A stretch of 42,624 nucleotides of DNA from Tepidimicrobium xylanilyticum (GCF_900106765.1 NZ_FNNG01000017.1:1-42624); one strand, 5' to 3'; shown: positions 8,298 to 17,505, numbered from the stretch's first letter. Notes: generated from the letters alone by a model not told the origin. Made by a program: numbers and translations.

Positions 8298-9394
8298 ATA
8301 TCCACCTTACCTTTCAAAAGAGCTTCTAGGCCTATGTATAAAGCGTCTCTAACTATCTTATCATCTAAATTCTTTTGTCTCATCTCCCGTATAAAATATC
8401 CAATTATATTATCTCTATTATCCCTTTCTAGTCCATCTAAATCATAATCGATTATCGTATCATTTATTACCTCTATATAATAGAAATCCTCCTCCAACTC
8501 TTTTGTTAAATCCATCACATTGATATCCACATGTCTATCTACTACACCCTCTAATTTAACCTTATAGAAATGGTCTTCCCGCTCCTCTTTTATATCGCAT
8601 TCCCTTATTCTGTTTAAAATATCTAGGTACCCTAATGTTTCATCTATTCTTACAATCTTTTTTATAAATTTTCTTTTGCTAAAGGGTAAAAAATCAATCC
8701 TAGTATTACTCTTTTCTATAGACCCTACGATAATGCCATGTTCTCCTATTTCTCCAAAATCTAAGGGTTCAGGACTACCACAATAAGCAATTTTAGGTGA
8801 TATAATATGTGGTTTATGTATATGGCCTAAAGCAATATAATCAAAACCCAATTGTTCTATATAATCTTTATTCAAAGGTAGATAAGGACTTTCCTTATCA
8901 AATATATCCCCATGAATGATCAATATATTTATTTTATCTTCATCTATACCATTAAAATCTTTAAATATATCCTTTCTATTTTCACTAGCTTCCCAACTAT
9001 AGCCATAAACACAAGTATTTTTTTCTGGAAATTCTTTTTTTATCAACTTTATTGAATTAAATAAAGTTACATTTTCAGACCATTCTACAATATTATACAG
9101 AGACTTGCCATGTAAAGGGTCATGATTTCCTGCGACTATAAGGACTTGAGTTTCATTTGCTTTAGCCAAAATATCTCTGACCTTTTTAATATCAGCTAAA
9201 GTAAAGTATTTTTCTTCAAATAAGTCCCCTGCTATGAAAAGAAAATCTACATTATCCTCTACTGCTTTTTTTACGATTCGTCCAAATGTCTGCCATAATT
9301 CTAATCGCCTTTCATTTGCCTTATAAGCATCAAAGCTAACATTCCTAAATTGAAGACCTAAATGCAAGTCTCCTGTATGGATGAATTTTATCAC
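8294..9394 (-). CDS. yhaO: YhaO/SbcD-like DNA repair exonuclease
   Basis: A 366-aa Mre11/SbcD-type phosphoesterase. Metal-ligand blocks are in order: HTGDLHLG (residues 6-13), FIAGDLFEEK, VAGNHDPLHG, IIHGDIF and LGHIHKPH. The C-terminal part (about 250-366) would be the capping domain that contacts the ATPase. It starts at GTG 9394 behind GGGGGG and overlaps the yhaN-like gene by four bases, a classic coupled nuclease/ATPase pair. It is the first gene of the operon running to 3821. Cytosolic or held at the membrane through YhaN. Confidence 0.87.
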   Translation of the reverse strand: MIKFIHTGDLHLGLQFRNVSFDAYKANERRLELWQTFGRIVKKAVEDNVDFLFIAGDLFEEKYFTLADIKKVRDILAKANETQVLIVAGNHDPLHGKSLYNIVEWSENVTLFNSIKLIKKEFPEKNTCVYGYSWEASENRKDIFKDFNGIDEDKINILIIHGDIFDKESPYLPLNKDYIEQLGFDYIALGHIHKPHIISPKIAYCGSPEPLDFGEIGEHGIIVGSIEKSNTRIDFLPFSKRKFIKKIVRIDETLGYLDILNRIRECDIKEEREDHFYKVKLEGVVDRHVDINVMDLTKELEEDFYYIEVINDTIIDYDLDGLERDNRDNIIGYFIREMRQKNLDDKIVRDALYIGLEALLKGKVDI

Positions 9395-9444
9395 TATATT
9401 TCCCCCCTATTGCCATTTCAAATTATATCATAGATTAACACATT

Positions 9445-9493
9445 AAAAAACATTAAACCCTAATAGATATTACATTCTCTATTAGGGTTTAAT
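9445..9493 (-). terminator. Terminator of the first EIIA gene
   Basis: ATTAAACCCTAATAGA (9452-9467) pairs perfectly with TCTATTAGGGTTTAAT (9478-9493) and is followed on the minus strand by six T. It separates the EIIA gene from the yhaO operon. Confidence 0.9.
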
Positions 9494-9500
9494 GCCAGTA

Positions 9501-9986
9501 TTAAGCTAATTCTATTGTAAAAATAACCGTTTCCCCACCTACAGTTTCCCCACTATCAATTTTATCAATATTCTCAACCTTATCCATATTGGATATTATT
9601 ACAGGAGTTATGGGTGATTTGCCTTTTTCTTTAATTAAGTCTATATCGAATTCCACCAATAAATCTCCTTTTTTTACTTTGCTATCTTTTTCAATTATTC
9701 GTGTAAATCCAACTCCATTTAATTCAACCGTATCTATTCCTATGTGTATAAGGATTTCCAGCCCTTCTTTGGAAACTAATCCGATTGCATGGTTAGTTGG
9801 AAATATGGTAACCACTTCTCCATCTATAGGGGATAAAACCCTTCCTTCTTTAGGATCTATTGCCAATCCATCTCCAATCATCTTTTCTGAAAAGACCTGA
9901 TCAGGCACTTCTTCAATGGGTATTATTTTTCCAGTAACAGGTGAAACAATTTCTATGGATTTATTTTTTCTAAAAAATCTAAACAT
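9501..9986 (-). CDS. Stand-alone PTS EIIA component, glucose family (copy 1)
   Basis: A 161-aa single-domain EIIA of the glucose family, a phosphocarrier taking phosphate from HPr. The two active-site histidines are present: H66 in FPTNHAIGL and H81 in ILIHIGIDTVELNG. N-terminal IVSPVTGKIIPIEEVPD is the canonical start of the fold. No EIIB or EIIC domain is attached or nearby. It has its own ribosome site and terminator just downstream of the MurNAc operon. A paralogue at 18500-18994 lies at the other end. It could feed a distant EIIBC permease or regulate the ABC importer; the sequence does not decide. Confidence 0.9.
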   Translation of the reverse strand: MFRFFRKNKSIEIVSPVTGKIIPIEEVPDQVFSEKMIGDGLAIDPKEGRVLSPIDGEVVTIFPTNHAIGLVSKEGLEILIHIGIDTVELNGVGFTRIIEKDSKVKKGDLLVEFDIDLIKEKGKSPITPVIISNMDKVENIDKIDSGETVGGETVIFTIELA

Positions 9987-10081
9987 CGATGATCTCCTTT
10001 CTATGAATCGTGTTTGTTTATTTCAATTTGTACCCTTCTTTTCTTTATTTATTGATATAACTGCTAATTAATTCTCTAAAT

Positions 10082-10114
10082 AAATAATAAGCTACATCTT
10101 GTAGCCTATTATTT
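10082..10114 (-). terminator. Hairpin after the MurNAc operon
   Basis: AAATAATAAGCTACA pairs with TGTAGCCTATTATTT, one mismatch in the stem, about 60 bases beyond the stop of the ATPase gene. It is AT-rich with only a weak T tract on the minus side. Confidence 0.6.
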
Positions 10115-10174
10115 ATTATACACTCTCTTGTAAAAAAAAGATAGTACTTTCAAACATCATTTGCTTGGGAAAGA

Positions 10175-11281
10175 TTATTTGCCATTATATAATAAATTAA
10201 AACTTGTTTCTTTATCAAATAAATGTATTTTGTCTACTCTGAAGGCGATACCTACCCTATCGCCATTTTTGATATCAAAACGGGTTGGGATTTTAATTAC
10301 TAAAGGATTATCATCAATATCAGTATGAATCAACATTTCATGTCCCATAAGTTCTGACATTTCTACACTTATTTTGAAACCGTCCTCTAATTCTTCAGTT
10401 AAATCAATGTGTTCAGGTCTTATACCAAACCTTATTGGCTGAGGTTTTATATCCCTTTCAATTAATTTTTTATTAATATCTTCTGATAATTCAATTTTCT
10501 TCTGATTGAAAAACAGGAAATATCTATTATCCTCTTTAATCAATTCCCCATCAAATATATTCATCTTTGGAGTTCCTATAAATGTTGCTACAAATTCATT
10601 CGATGGATTCTCATAAACCTCTTGAGGATTGCCTATTTGTTGTACTTCTCCATAATTCATAATTATAATCCTATCACCTAAGGTCATAGCTTCTGTTTGG
10701 TCATGCGTTACATATATAAAAGTAGTCTGTAATCTATTATGGAGCTTAAGTAGTTCTGCCCTCATTTCGTTTCTCAATTTAGCATCTAAGTTTGAAAGAG
10801 GCTCATCCATTAGGAATACCTTAGGATTTCTTACGATGGCTCTTCCTATAGCAACTCTCTGCCTTTGTCCTCCAGATAAAGCCCTAGGCTTCCTCTTTAG
10901 TAAATCCTCTAAACCTAGTATTTTTGCAGCATTCCTAACCCTTTCATCGATTTCCTTCTTGTCTAACTTACGAACTTTTAAACCAAAAGCCATATTATCA
11001 TATACCGTCATATGAGGGTATAAGGCATAGTTTTGAAATACCATGGCTATATCCCTATCCTTTGGTGCTACATTGTTAACTAATCTATCCCCGATATATA
11101 ATTCCCCTGAGCTAATTTCTTCTAGTCCTGCCACCATTCTTAAGAGAGTTGTTTTACCACAACCTGAAGGGCCTACAAGAACTATAAACTCCCTTTCATC
11201 TATCTCAAGATTAAAATTTTTAACCGCCACTACATCATTGTCATAGACTTTGCGTATATTCTTAAATGTAATAGATGCCAC
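10175..11281 (-). CDS. ABC transporter ATP-binding protein, MsmK/UgpC type
   Basis: A 368-aa ATPase that energises carbohydrate importers of the CUT1 class. It has Walker A GPSGCGKTT (about 38-46), Q-loop VFQNYALYPHMTV, signature LSGGQRQRVAIGRA, Walker B VFLMDEPLSNLDAK, the H-switch THDQ, and a C-terminal TOBE domain (about 235-368) including FGIRPEHIDL. The GTG start at 11281 follows AGGAGG. It is the last gene of the operon, four bases after murK, and supplies the ATPase for the permeases at 13256-15073. MsmK-type ATPases can be shared among several sugar importers, so it may serve others too. Confidence 0.93.
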   Translation of the reverse strand: MASITFKNIRKVYDNDVVAVKNFNLEIDEREFIVLVGPSGCGKTTLLRMVAGLEEISSGELYIGDRLVNNVAPKDRDIAMVFQNYALYPHMTVYDNMAFGLKVRKLDKKEIDERVRNAAKILGLEDLLKRKPRALSGGQRQRVAIGRAIVRNPKVFLMDEPLSNLDAKLRNEMRAELLKLHNRLQTTFIYVTHDQTEAMTLGDRIIIMNYGEVQQIGNPQEVYENPSNEFVATFIGTPKMNIFDGELIKEDNRYFLFFNQKKIELSEDINKKLIERDIKPQPIRFGIRPEHIDLTEELEDGFKISVEMSELMGHEMLIHTDIDDNPLVIKIPTRFDIKNGDRVGIAFRVDKIHLFDKETSFNLLYNGK

Positions 11282-11285
11282 AGTA

Positions 11286-12179
11286 TTACCTCCTTATTTT
11301 ATAGATATTGCATACAGCCTTAGAAACTGATATATCCTTCTTTAACAATTGAAAATCCTTTATATGTTCTGCAATTGCATCTTCAAAAGACGAGACAACA
11401 TGTTCACTATTGTAAAACACTCCACCTTTTAAGGCAATTGTTACTTTACTATCGAACTCAAATCTGTTATAGGCAGTAATAGTCAAGTCTGCTAAATGAA
11501 TTCCTGCCTGTTTTAGTAAACTAATCGCTTCATAATCTCCCCTATTTGCCTGCTCTATTATTTTGGGGAATAAAGCAGCTATATCCTTCTTTTCACTTCC
11601 ATAAATGAAGGACTTAATATCAGAATGGCCTAGATTCTCTATTTCTTTCATTAATCTATTGCTTAAATCATCAAGAGGAACTCCCCTATCTATCTTATAG
11701 GTAATCCTTCTAAAAGCTTCTATTACGGTATGATATCCACTTCCTTCATCGCCTAAAAGATGTCCCCAACCTCCTACTACCTGTCCCATATTATCCTTTT
11801 GGACATAACAAGATGAACCAGTACCAGAAATTACGAGAATCCCATCTCCTTCACCAAAATAAGCTTTAGCAGCCATAATAACATCGTTTAAGATTATATT
11901 TTCAATTCCATATTTATCCCTAACATATTTTTCTATCAATTCTCTTGTATTGCCTTTTTCCACTCCAGCAATTCCAGCAGCTAGAAAAATACATCTACTA
12001 GGATTTAATTCCTTTAAACATTCATCTATTAGTGCACTGAGATTCCTAATAGTATTATCATAACTCACCGATGGATTTCCATATCCACCTATGCTTTTAT
12101 ATATGGGCTTATAATCTAGATCGTAAGCCACTAACTCAGATTTTGTACCCCCTGCATCTATCCCTATTAAATATTCCAT
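11286..12179 (-). CDS. murK: N-acetylmuramate/N-acetylglucosamine kinase, MurK-like
   Basis: A 297-aa ASKHA-fold kinase of the BadF/BcrA group. Phosphate-1 motif is GIDAGGTKSELVAYD (6-20), phosphate-2 ISGTGSSCYVQ, and the hallmark GGWGHLLGDEGSGYH follows. Clostridium acetobutylicum MurK, a kinase for MurNAc and GlcNAc, has this type and sits in a comparable operon with murQ and an ABC importer. Here murR, murQ and an importer precede it, so the likely reaction is ATP-dependent 6-phosphorylation of incoming MurNAc and GlcNAc, giving the MurQ substrate. A plain GlcNAc kinase is the alternative. Confidence 0.82.
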   Translation of the reverse strand: MEYLIGIDAGGTKSELVAYDLDYKPIYKSIGGYGNPSVSYDNTIRNLSALIDECLKELNPSRCIFLAAGIAGVEKGNTRELIEKYVRDKYGIENIILNDVIMAAKAYFGEGDGILVISGTGSSCYVQKDNMGQVVGGWGHLLGDEGSGYHTVIEAFRRITYKIDRGVPLDDLSNRLMKEIENLGHSDIKSFIYGSEKKDIAALFPKIIEQANRGDYEAISLLKQAGIHLADLTITAYNRFEFDSKVTIALKGGVFYNSEHVVSSFEDAIAEHIKDFQLLKKDISVSKAVCNIYKIRR

Positions 12180-12191
12180 AACCCTACTCCT

Positions 12192-13241
12192 TTACTTTAT
12201 GGCTGAAAAAGCCATATTATTTATGTTTCTTCTAAACTCAATAAGTTTGACATTTTCCCGCGAAGGATGAACCCTATTAGTTAATAGTATGAAACCTTTT
12301 TTGGCTTTTAAGTCCACCATGATAGATGTACCAGTAAAACCAGTGTGATAAATGCTATAATCACTTGCAAAGTCACAGAATCTATTGTTATCTCCTAATA
12401 CTATCCATCCTAACCCTCTCTCAGATCCCATATTTTCAGTATAGCATTTAACCATAGTTTCAATGGTCTGCTTATTCAAAATCAATTTACCATTATATTC
12501 ACCATCATTTAAGAGCATATTTACAAACTTTGAAAGATCCTTAGCTGTTGAAAACAACCCAGCATGACCTGAAACCCCTCCTAGAACATAGCATTTTTCA
12601 TCATGAACTATGCCTTTTATAAGTTTTCCTCTCATAGCACAAAATTCAGTAGAAGCACATCTTTTTTGGTACCCTTCCTTTGGATTGAAAAAGGTTTCGG
12701 TCATTTCTAAGGGTTTAAATAAGTTCTCACTTACGAAATTTTCAAAGGAACCTGTAACTCTATCTATGATAAAACCAAGTAATATATATCCAATATCTGA
12801 ATATAAAACCATTTTATTATATCTATTTGGATCGATTTTTGAATCATATACAGCATCGATTAACTCTTCACGAGTCATTCCCTTACAGTCTATATCCGCA
12901 TCATGTCCCGATGTATGAGTTAAGAGGTGCCTAATAGTTACACCTGGTACTGTGTAACGGGGAAGAAGGTCTGATATTAAAGAATCCAATGTAAAATAGC
13001 CCCTTTCAATTAGCATCATTATTGCTGTAGTCGTAGCAACTACTTTTGTAAGGGAAGCCAAATCGTATATTGTATTTTCATTAACATATTCCTCTTCGGG
13101 AACTAATTGGGCTTTGCCTAAATAGTTGATATAACAGGATTGAGAATCAACTAAACTAAATACAGCCCCTGGAAATACTCCATCTCGACATAGTTTATTA
13201 AGATAATCCTCTAATAAAGCTATTCTTTCATCTATAAACAT
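12192..13241 (-). CDS. Beta-lactamase-family serine hydrolase, AmiE-like, cytosolic
   Basis: A 349-aa class C beta-lactamase fold protein. Active-site motifs are S63-x-x-K66 in LASLTKVVA, Y147-S-D149 in LYSDIGY, and HTG in YHTGFTGTS (taking the KTG place). No signal peptide is visible, so it should act in the cytosol. In Bacillus subtilis a beta-lactamase-family protein (AmiE, formerly YbbE) in the MurNAc cluster cleaves peptides from MurNAc. The operon position between permease and murK makes a muropeptide amidase or esterase the best guess. Unlike the Bacillus enzyme it is not exported, which would imply import of MurNAc-peptides or another ester/amide substrate. Confidence 0.8.
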   Translation of the reverse strand: MFIDERIALLEDYLNKLCRDGVFPGAVFSLVDSQSCYINYLGKAQLVPEEEYVNENTIYDLASLTKVVATTTAIMMLIERGYFTLDSLISDLLPRYTVPGVTIRHLLTHTSGHDADIDCKGMTREELIDAVYDSKIDPNRYNKMVLYSDIGYILLGFIIDRVTGSFENFVSENLFKPLEMTETFFNPKEGYQKRCASTEFCAMRGKLIKGIVHDEKCYVLGGVSGHAGLFSTAKDLSKFVNMLLNDGEYNGKLILNKQTIETMVKCYTENMGSERGLGWIVLGDNNRFCDFASDYSIYHTGFTGTSIMVDLKAKKGFILLTNRVHPSRENVKLIEFRRNINNMAFSAIK

Positions 13242-13255
13242 AATCCCATCTCCTA

Positions 13256-14095
13256 TTATTCTTTTAGTCCACCCATAAGGAATCCCTTACTAATCCTATC
13301 TTGGAATAACACATATATTAGTATGGTTGGGAAGCTAGCAAGTATAACTGCAGCAAAAAGGACTGTCCATGTTGCATTATACTGCTGTTGAACCTGTAAA
13401 GTCCTTAATCCTACTGCCACCGTTTGCAATTTTGGATTTGTTAATAGGATTGATGGAAGGAAGTAATCATTCCAAATTCGGATTGCAGTAGTTATTCCAA
13501 CAGCAATGGAAGCTTCCCTAGCCATGGGTAGCATAATATTCCAAAATACTCTAAAGTGTCCAGCTCCGTCTATAAAGGCAGCTTCTGCATAACTCCACGA
13601 GATCTTTTTAAAGAATGAATAATAAATGACCATATTAGTACCCATACCGGTTGCATACATTATTATTAGACCGTAGATATTGAAAAGGCCCGTATTCTTC
13701 AAAAATACATATAATGGTGCTAGAGTACCAGTTGTAGGTATTAAGAAACCTGCAACTGCACAGCTATAAATAAAAGCATTTCCCTTAAATTTGTATTTAG
13801 CTAAAATATAAGCAGTCATAGCAGAAAAAATCAATTGTAAAGCCGTACCAACTAATGTAACTATTATACTTACCTTAAAATAGGATAGCATATTAGTCTC
13901 TTCTAAAGCCCTAAGATAATTAGTTAAACTAAAGCTCTCGGGTAAACTCCAAGTACTAGAATAGAATTCAGGAACCGATTTAAAAGAATTTATAAATACC
14001 CATATATAAGGGAAAATCAGCGAAACTGCATAAATAAATAATAATACTTCTGCAATTATAAGAACGGGTTTGCTAAATTTCCTGCCCACATTCAT
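13256..14095 (-). CDS. ABC transporter permease, MalG type
   Basis: A 279-aa inner-membrane permease with six predicted helices. The EAA loop that docks the ATPase is SYAEAAFIDGAGHFRVFWNI, with conserved EAA, D-G and G. It is the second of a pair with the gene upstream (12-base gap). AAGGAGG lies only two bases before the first ATG; a GTG six bases in (14089) has better spacing, so the true start may be there. It should import a peptidoglycan-derived amino sugar given its neighbours murQ and murK. Confidence 0.9.
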   Translation of the reverse strand: MNVGRKFSKPVLIIAEVLLFIYAVSLIFPYIWVFINSFKSVPEFYSSTWSLPESFSLTNYLRALEETNMLSYFKVSIIVTLVGTALQLIFSAMTAYILAKYKFKGNAFIYSCAVAGFLIPTTGTLAPLYVFLKNTGLFNIYGLIIMYATGMGTNMVIYYSFFKKISWSYAEAAFIDGAGHFRVFWNIMLPMAREASIAVGITTAIRIWNDYFLPSILLTNPKLQTVAVGLRTLQVQQQYNATWTVLFAAVILASFPTILIYVLFQDRISKGFLMGGLKE

Positions 14096-14107
14096 ACCTC
14101 CTTCATA

Positions 14108-15073
14108 TTAACTCCATTTTGCTTCCATCTTATCAAGGAATTTCTTAATTATATATACCGCTATAAATCCTAAGATGGCCATTACAACACCTGCTGCAGA
14201 TGCAAGACCATAATCCCCTCCACCTAATACCTCATCTACTACCTTTAATGCTATGGTAGAAGTGCCATATTGACCATTTGTTAATAGTTGTGGTTGCAAA
14301 AATACCCTAAAAGCAGCAGTTGCACCTAATATAGTTACCGTTGCAAATGTAGGCCATATGCTTGGTACTATTATATGGATGAATTCTTGCCAATTGGAAA
14401 CTCCATCTAATTCTGCCGATTCTAATATCTCTTTAGGAATTTTAGCAATAGCCCCACTTAAAATAAGGTTGTTAAATCCAATTCCAGCCCACACACAGTA
14501 GATAAATACATTGATTAAAGCAGTATCCGGATCCCCCAACCAAACTCGGGTAAGCTTTTCCAGGCCTAACATTCTCAATAGGTCGTTTACTATTCCTTGA
14601 TTAGGAGCCCATATAAAAGACCATACCATAGTTAATATTACGATAGAAATAATATTTGGTATAAACAATACTGCATTATAAAATCTATGTAGTGGGATCT
14701 TTTTAGATAATACGTATGAAACGACTAAAGATATAGGGCCAATAACTAATACATTAAGGCCTAACCATAAAAAGGTATTTCTAAAAGCTGTACCATAGGA
14801 ATCGCTATTATTGATTATTTTTTGGAATAAAATCTTATAGTTAGTTAGTCCTGAAAACTTCATCTCACCTGTAAATCGATTAAGACGTTGGAATGAATAA
14901 ATTACCGTCTCTAAATTCATGTAAAAAGTAAATATAAGCCAATTTAATACTGGCCATGCTAGCATTAAAAAAATAAAAATGTTCCTTGCCCTGTTATTCT
15001 TTTTAGAATCTAATTGGAGTGAATATTGAGGATTAAACTTTTCTTTATCTTTCTGTTTCAATCTTTTATTCAA
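14108..15073 (-). CDS. ABC transporter permease, MalF type
   Basis: A 321-aa permease. A charged N-terminal tail precedes the first helix (FIFLMLAWPVLNWLIFTFYM). The EAA loop is EILESAELDGVSNWQEFIHI. I start at TTG 15073 because GAGGTG lies six bases upstream; the GTG three codons earlier lacks a site. It follows the binding-protein gene after an 18-bp hairpin and precedes the MalG-type partner. Together they form the membrane channel of the MurNAc/GlcNAc importer proposed here. Confidence 0.9.
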   Translation of the reverse strand: MNKRLKQKDKEKFNPQYSLQLDSKKNNRARNIFIFLMLAWPVLNWLIFTFYMNLETVIYSFQRLNRFTGEMKFSGLTNYKILFQKIINNSDSYGTAFRNTFLWLGLNVLVIGPISLVVSYVLSKKIPLHRFYNAVLFIPNIISIVILTMVWSFIWAPNQGIVNDLLRMLGLEKLTRVWLGDPDTALINVFIYCVWAGIGFNNLILSGAIAKIPKEILESAELDGVSNWQEFIHIIVPSIWPTFATVTILGATAAFRVFLQPQLLTNGQYGTSTIALKVVDEVLGGGDYGLASAAGVVMAILGFIAVYIIKKFLDKMEAKWS

Positions 15074-15105
15074 CTTTTTCACCTCACAGGATGCTTATTA
15101 TATTT

Positions 15106-15147
15106 ATAGGAATGCTTTATAAACTTTGGTTTATAAAGCATTCCTAT
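15106..15147 (-). promoter_or_regulatory. Perfect 18-bp intercistronic hairpin after the binding-protein gene
   Basis: ATAGGAATGCTTTATAAA (15106-15123) pairs without mismatch with TTTATAAAGCATTCCTAT (15130-15147) around a 6-base loop. There is no T tract after it on the minus strand. Hairpins here commonly raise binding-protein mRNA over permease mRNA by protecting the upstream transcript or by partial termination; that role is inferred. Confidence 0.8.
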
Positions 15148-15170
15148 CTGAAAAATTATACTATTCTAAT

Positions 15171-16541
15171 TTATAAACCCAAATCTTCCTTAGTCTGCTC
15201 ATAATGAGTTTGTGCTTCTTTATAGAACTCTTCTGCAGCCTTTTCTGGAGTCATTTCTCCAGTTGAAATTTGTGTTAGATAATCATTTCCTAAAGTTTTA
15301 AACATTAATGGATTGCTACTTGCATCTGTAAACTGATAATAATTAGAATTTCCTACAACATCCTGACAGCTCTTTGTAAAGTCTGTTACATCTACATTGT
15401 CAAGGTCATATTTGAAAGGCCTCAATCCACCTGCTAATTTCGCGAACATTTCACAGGACTCTGGGCTCAAGCTAAATAGTAAAAATTCTTTAGCAACTTC
15501 TGGATGTTTCGTTTTGCCATATATAGCCATATAATCTGGCATGTTCATGAAAGCAACAGGCTTATCGATTTTGCCAGCTTGTGGTACTGGTGCCATTACT
15601 ATTTCATATCCTTCTGGCCACGCTTCAGACATTTCTTGCTCTAGCCAATAACCATTTAATATCATAGCCACTTTATTATTAATAAACTCCATTTGAACTT
15701 GAGTGTGGTCTAAAGCTGTAGTTCCTTCCATTATCCAACCATTATCAAATAAAGATTTAAACTTAGAAAAAGCATTTAAAATTGCTGGATCGTTGTATAT
15801 CTCTGGACTTGTTGGATTCTTGAATTCTCCAAAGAATTTTTCTTCACCCATATCTTGTAACTGCCAAGCTCTAATAAAAGGTCTTACATAGTTGGGGTAC
15901 TTGCCTGGATATGTTAAAGGTGCTATTCCTGCAGCTTTAATCTCCTCACATAATGCTTCAAATTCTTCCCAAGTTTCAGGATATTCCCATCCATACTCCT
16001 TAAACATTTTGGCATTATAAACAACGCTCATAGGACCTGCAGACCAGGGTACTGCATATTTTTTAACTCCCCCAAGTTCTTCTCCTAAATCGAAGAAAAA
16101 CTTGTCCTTAGCTACATCAGTTATATATTCGTTTAGAGTCATATCAGTACCAGGAACTACTTCTTCATAGAGACTAGTTAAATCTAATACCAATCCTTGA
16201 GGACCCCATTCTTCCCATCCACTGCCGTTAGTCATAAATACATCAGGGGCATCTACTCCACTTTCAATCATAGGAGTAATAGTTTCAACTAAGTTTGCAT
16301 CACCTACAAGTTCAATAGTAACGTTTGGATGTTTTGCTTCAAACTCTTCCTTTAGCCATTCTTGCCATGCTCTTCCGAAACCAGCTTCAAAAAAAGTAAC
16401 CTTTAATGTTATCTCTTCATCTTCAGGTACTGCAGGAGCTACGTCATCTGTACTGCTTTTATCAGCTGACTTGCCTGAACATCCAGCTAAAATTAATGAT
16501 AAAGCTAATACTAACGATAAAATTTTAAAAGTTTTTTTCAT
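15171..16541 (-). CDS. Extracellular sugar-binding lipoprotein
   Basis: A 456-aa family 1 solute-binding protein. The signal peptide (1-20) ends in lipobox LAGC with Cys21 as the lipidation site, followed by a short Ser/Lys/Asp-rich linker. Two-lobe features typical of CUT1 binders include VTFFEAGFGRAWQEWL near the start, YAVPWSAGPMSVVYNAKMF and MILNGYWLEQEM. It would sit outside the membrane and pass ligand to the permeases. The ligand is inferred from the operon as MurNAc, GlcNAc or small muropeptides. GGGGAGG precedes the ATG; the 82-base gap from murQ leaves room for an internal promoter. Confidence 0.9.
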   Translation of the reverse strand: MKKTFKILSLVLALSLILAGCSGKSADKSSTDDVAPAVPEDEEITLKVTFFEAGFGRAWQEWLKEEFEAKHPNVTIELVGDANLVETITPMIESGVDAPDVFMTNGSGWEEWGPQGLVLDLTSLYEEVVPGTDMTLNEYITDVAKDKFFFDLGEELGGVKKYAVPWSAGPMSVVYNAKMFKEYGWEYPETWEEFEALCEEIKAAGIAPLTYPGKYPNYVRPFIRAWQLQDMGEEKFFGEFKNPTSPEIYNDPAILNAFSKFKSLFDNGWIMEGTTALDHTQVQMEFINNKVAMILNGYWLEQEMSEAWPEGYEIVMAPVPQAGKIDKPVAFMNMPDYMAIYGKTKHPEVAKEFLLFSLSPESCEMFAKLAGGLRPFKYDLDNVDVTDFTKSCQDVVGNSNYYQFTDASSNPLMFKTLGNDYLTQISTGEMTPEKAAEEFYKEAQTHYEQTKEDLGL

Positions 16542-16623
16542 TTAACTTCCTCCCCTTTATATTTTAATTATGAATATAAAATACACAATTGCATACATTT
16601 TGGAACAGAGGAAATGTAAGTCT

Positions 16624-17505
16624 CTACTCTAAAACCTTATATACATATCCACCATGTTCTTCAAGAAGTTGAACGGCTTCCTCATAACTGCAATCTTTTT
16701 TTATCATGACTATTGCCACTTTAGGTTTATTTTTAGATAACTCCAAATACCTTTCAGCTTCTTTTCTCTCCACTCTTGTAGCTTCCATTATAATTCTTGT
16801 AGCTCTATCTATTAACTTGGAATTGGTAGGATTCACATCTACCATTAGATTATTATAGACTTTCCCCAATCCAATCATGGAAGCTGTAGATAACATGTTT
16901 AATACCATTTTTTGTGCCGTTCCTGCCTTTAGCCTTGTAGAACCAGCAATTACTTCTGGGCCAACTACCGGTGTAATTGCAATATTAGCTACTTTAGTAA
17001 TTTTACTATCTTCGTTACAAGTCACTCCAACAGTTGTAGTGCCTATAGAATTTGCATATTCTAACGCTCCTAGCACATAAGGAGTATTTCCATTGGCTGT
17101 TAACCCTACAACTACATCCTTTTCAGTTAAATCTATATTTTGAAGATCATCTTTTCCAGCTTCTACATCGTCTTCCGCTCCTTCAATTGCAACAGTCATT
17201 GCTTCTAAGCCTCCTGCAATTATTCCAATAACCTGATCATGATCTGTGCTGAAGGTAGGCGGACATTCTGAAGCGTCAAGTATTCCTAGTCTACCACTAG
17301 TTCCTGCCCCAATATAAATTAGCCTACCTCCCTTTTTAAAGGATTTTATTATTTCTTTCACAGCCTTTTCTATATTGGGCAATTCTTTTTCTACTGCGTA
17401 GGCTACAAGTTTATCTTCATCATTCATAATCTGTAAAATATCAGAAATCGTTTTTCTATCAATTCCTATAGATTTAATATTGGATTTTTCTGTTATTAGA
17501 TTCAT
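16624..17505 (-). CDS. murQ: N-acetylmuramic acid 6-phosphate etherase
   Basis: A 293-aa SIS-domain enzyme that cleaves the lactyl ether of MurNAc-6-phosphate to GlcNAc-6-phosphate and D-lactate. The family signature is GAGTSGRLGILDASECPPTF (about 82-101). The second conserved block is GLTANGNTPYVLGALEYA, and KAGTAQKMVLNMLSTASM lies in the helical part. The C-terminal UBA-like segment is VAIVMIKKDCSYEEAVQLLE. Full family length. AGGAGG precedes the ATG; it follows murR by 12 bases. This gene fixes the operon's substrate as a MurNAc derivative. Confidence 0.96.
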   Translation of the reverse strand: MNLITEKSNIKSIGIDRKTISDILQIMNDEDKLVAYAVEKELPNIEKAVKEIIKSFKKGGRLIYIGAGTSGRLGILDASECPPTFSTDHDQVIGIIAGGLEAMTVAIEGAEDDVEAGKDDLQNIDLTEKDVVVGLTANGNTPYVLGALEYANSIGTTTVGVTCNEDSKITKVANIAITPVVGPEVIAGSTRLKAGTAQKMVLNMLSTASMIGLGKVYNNLMVDVNPTNSKLIDRATRIIMEATRVERKEAERYLELSKNKPKVAIVMIKKDCSYEEAVQLLEEHGGYVYKVLE

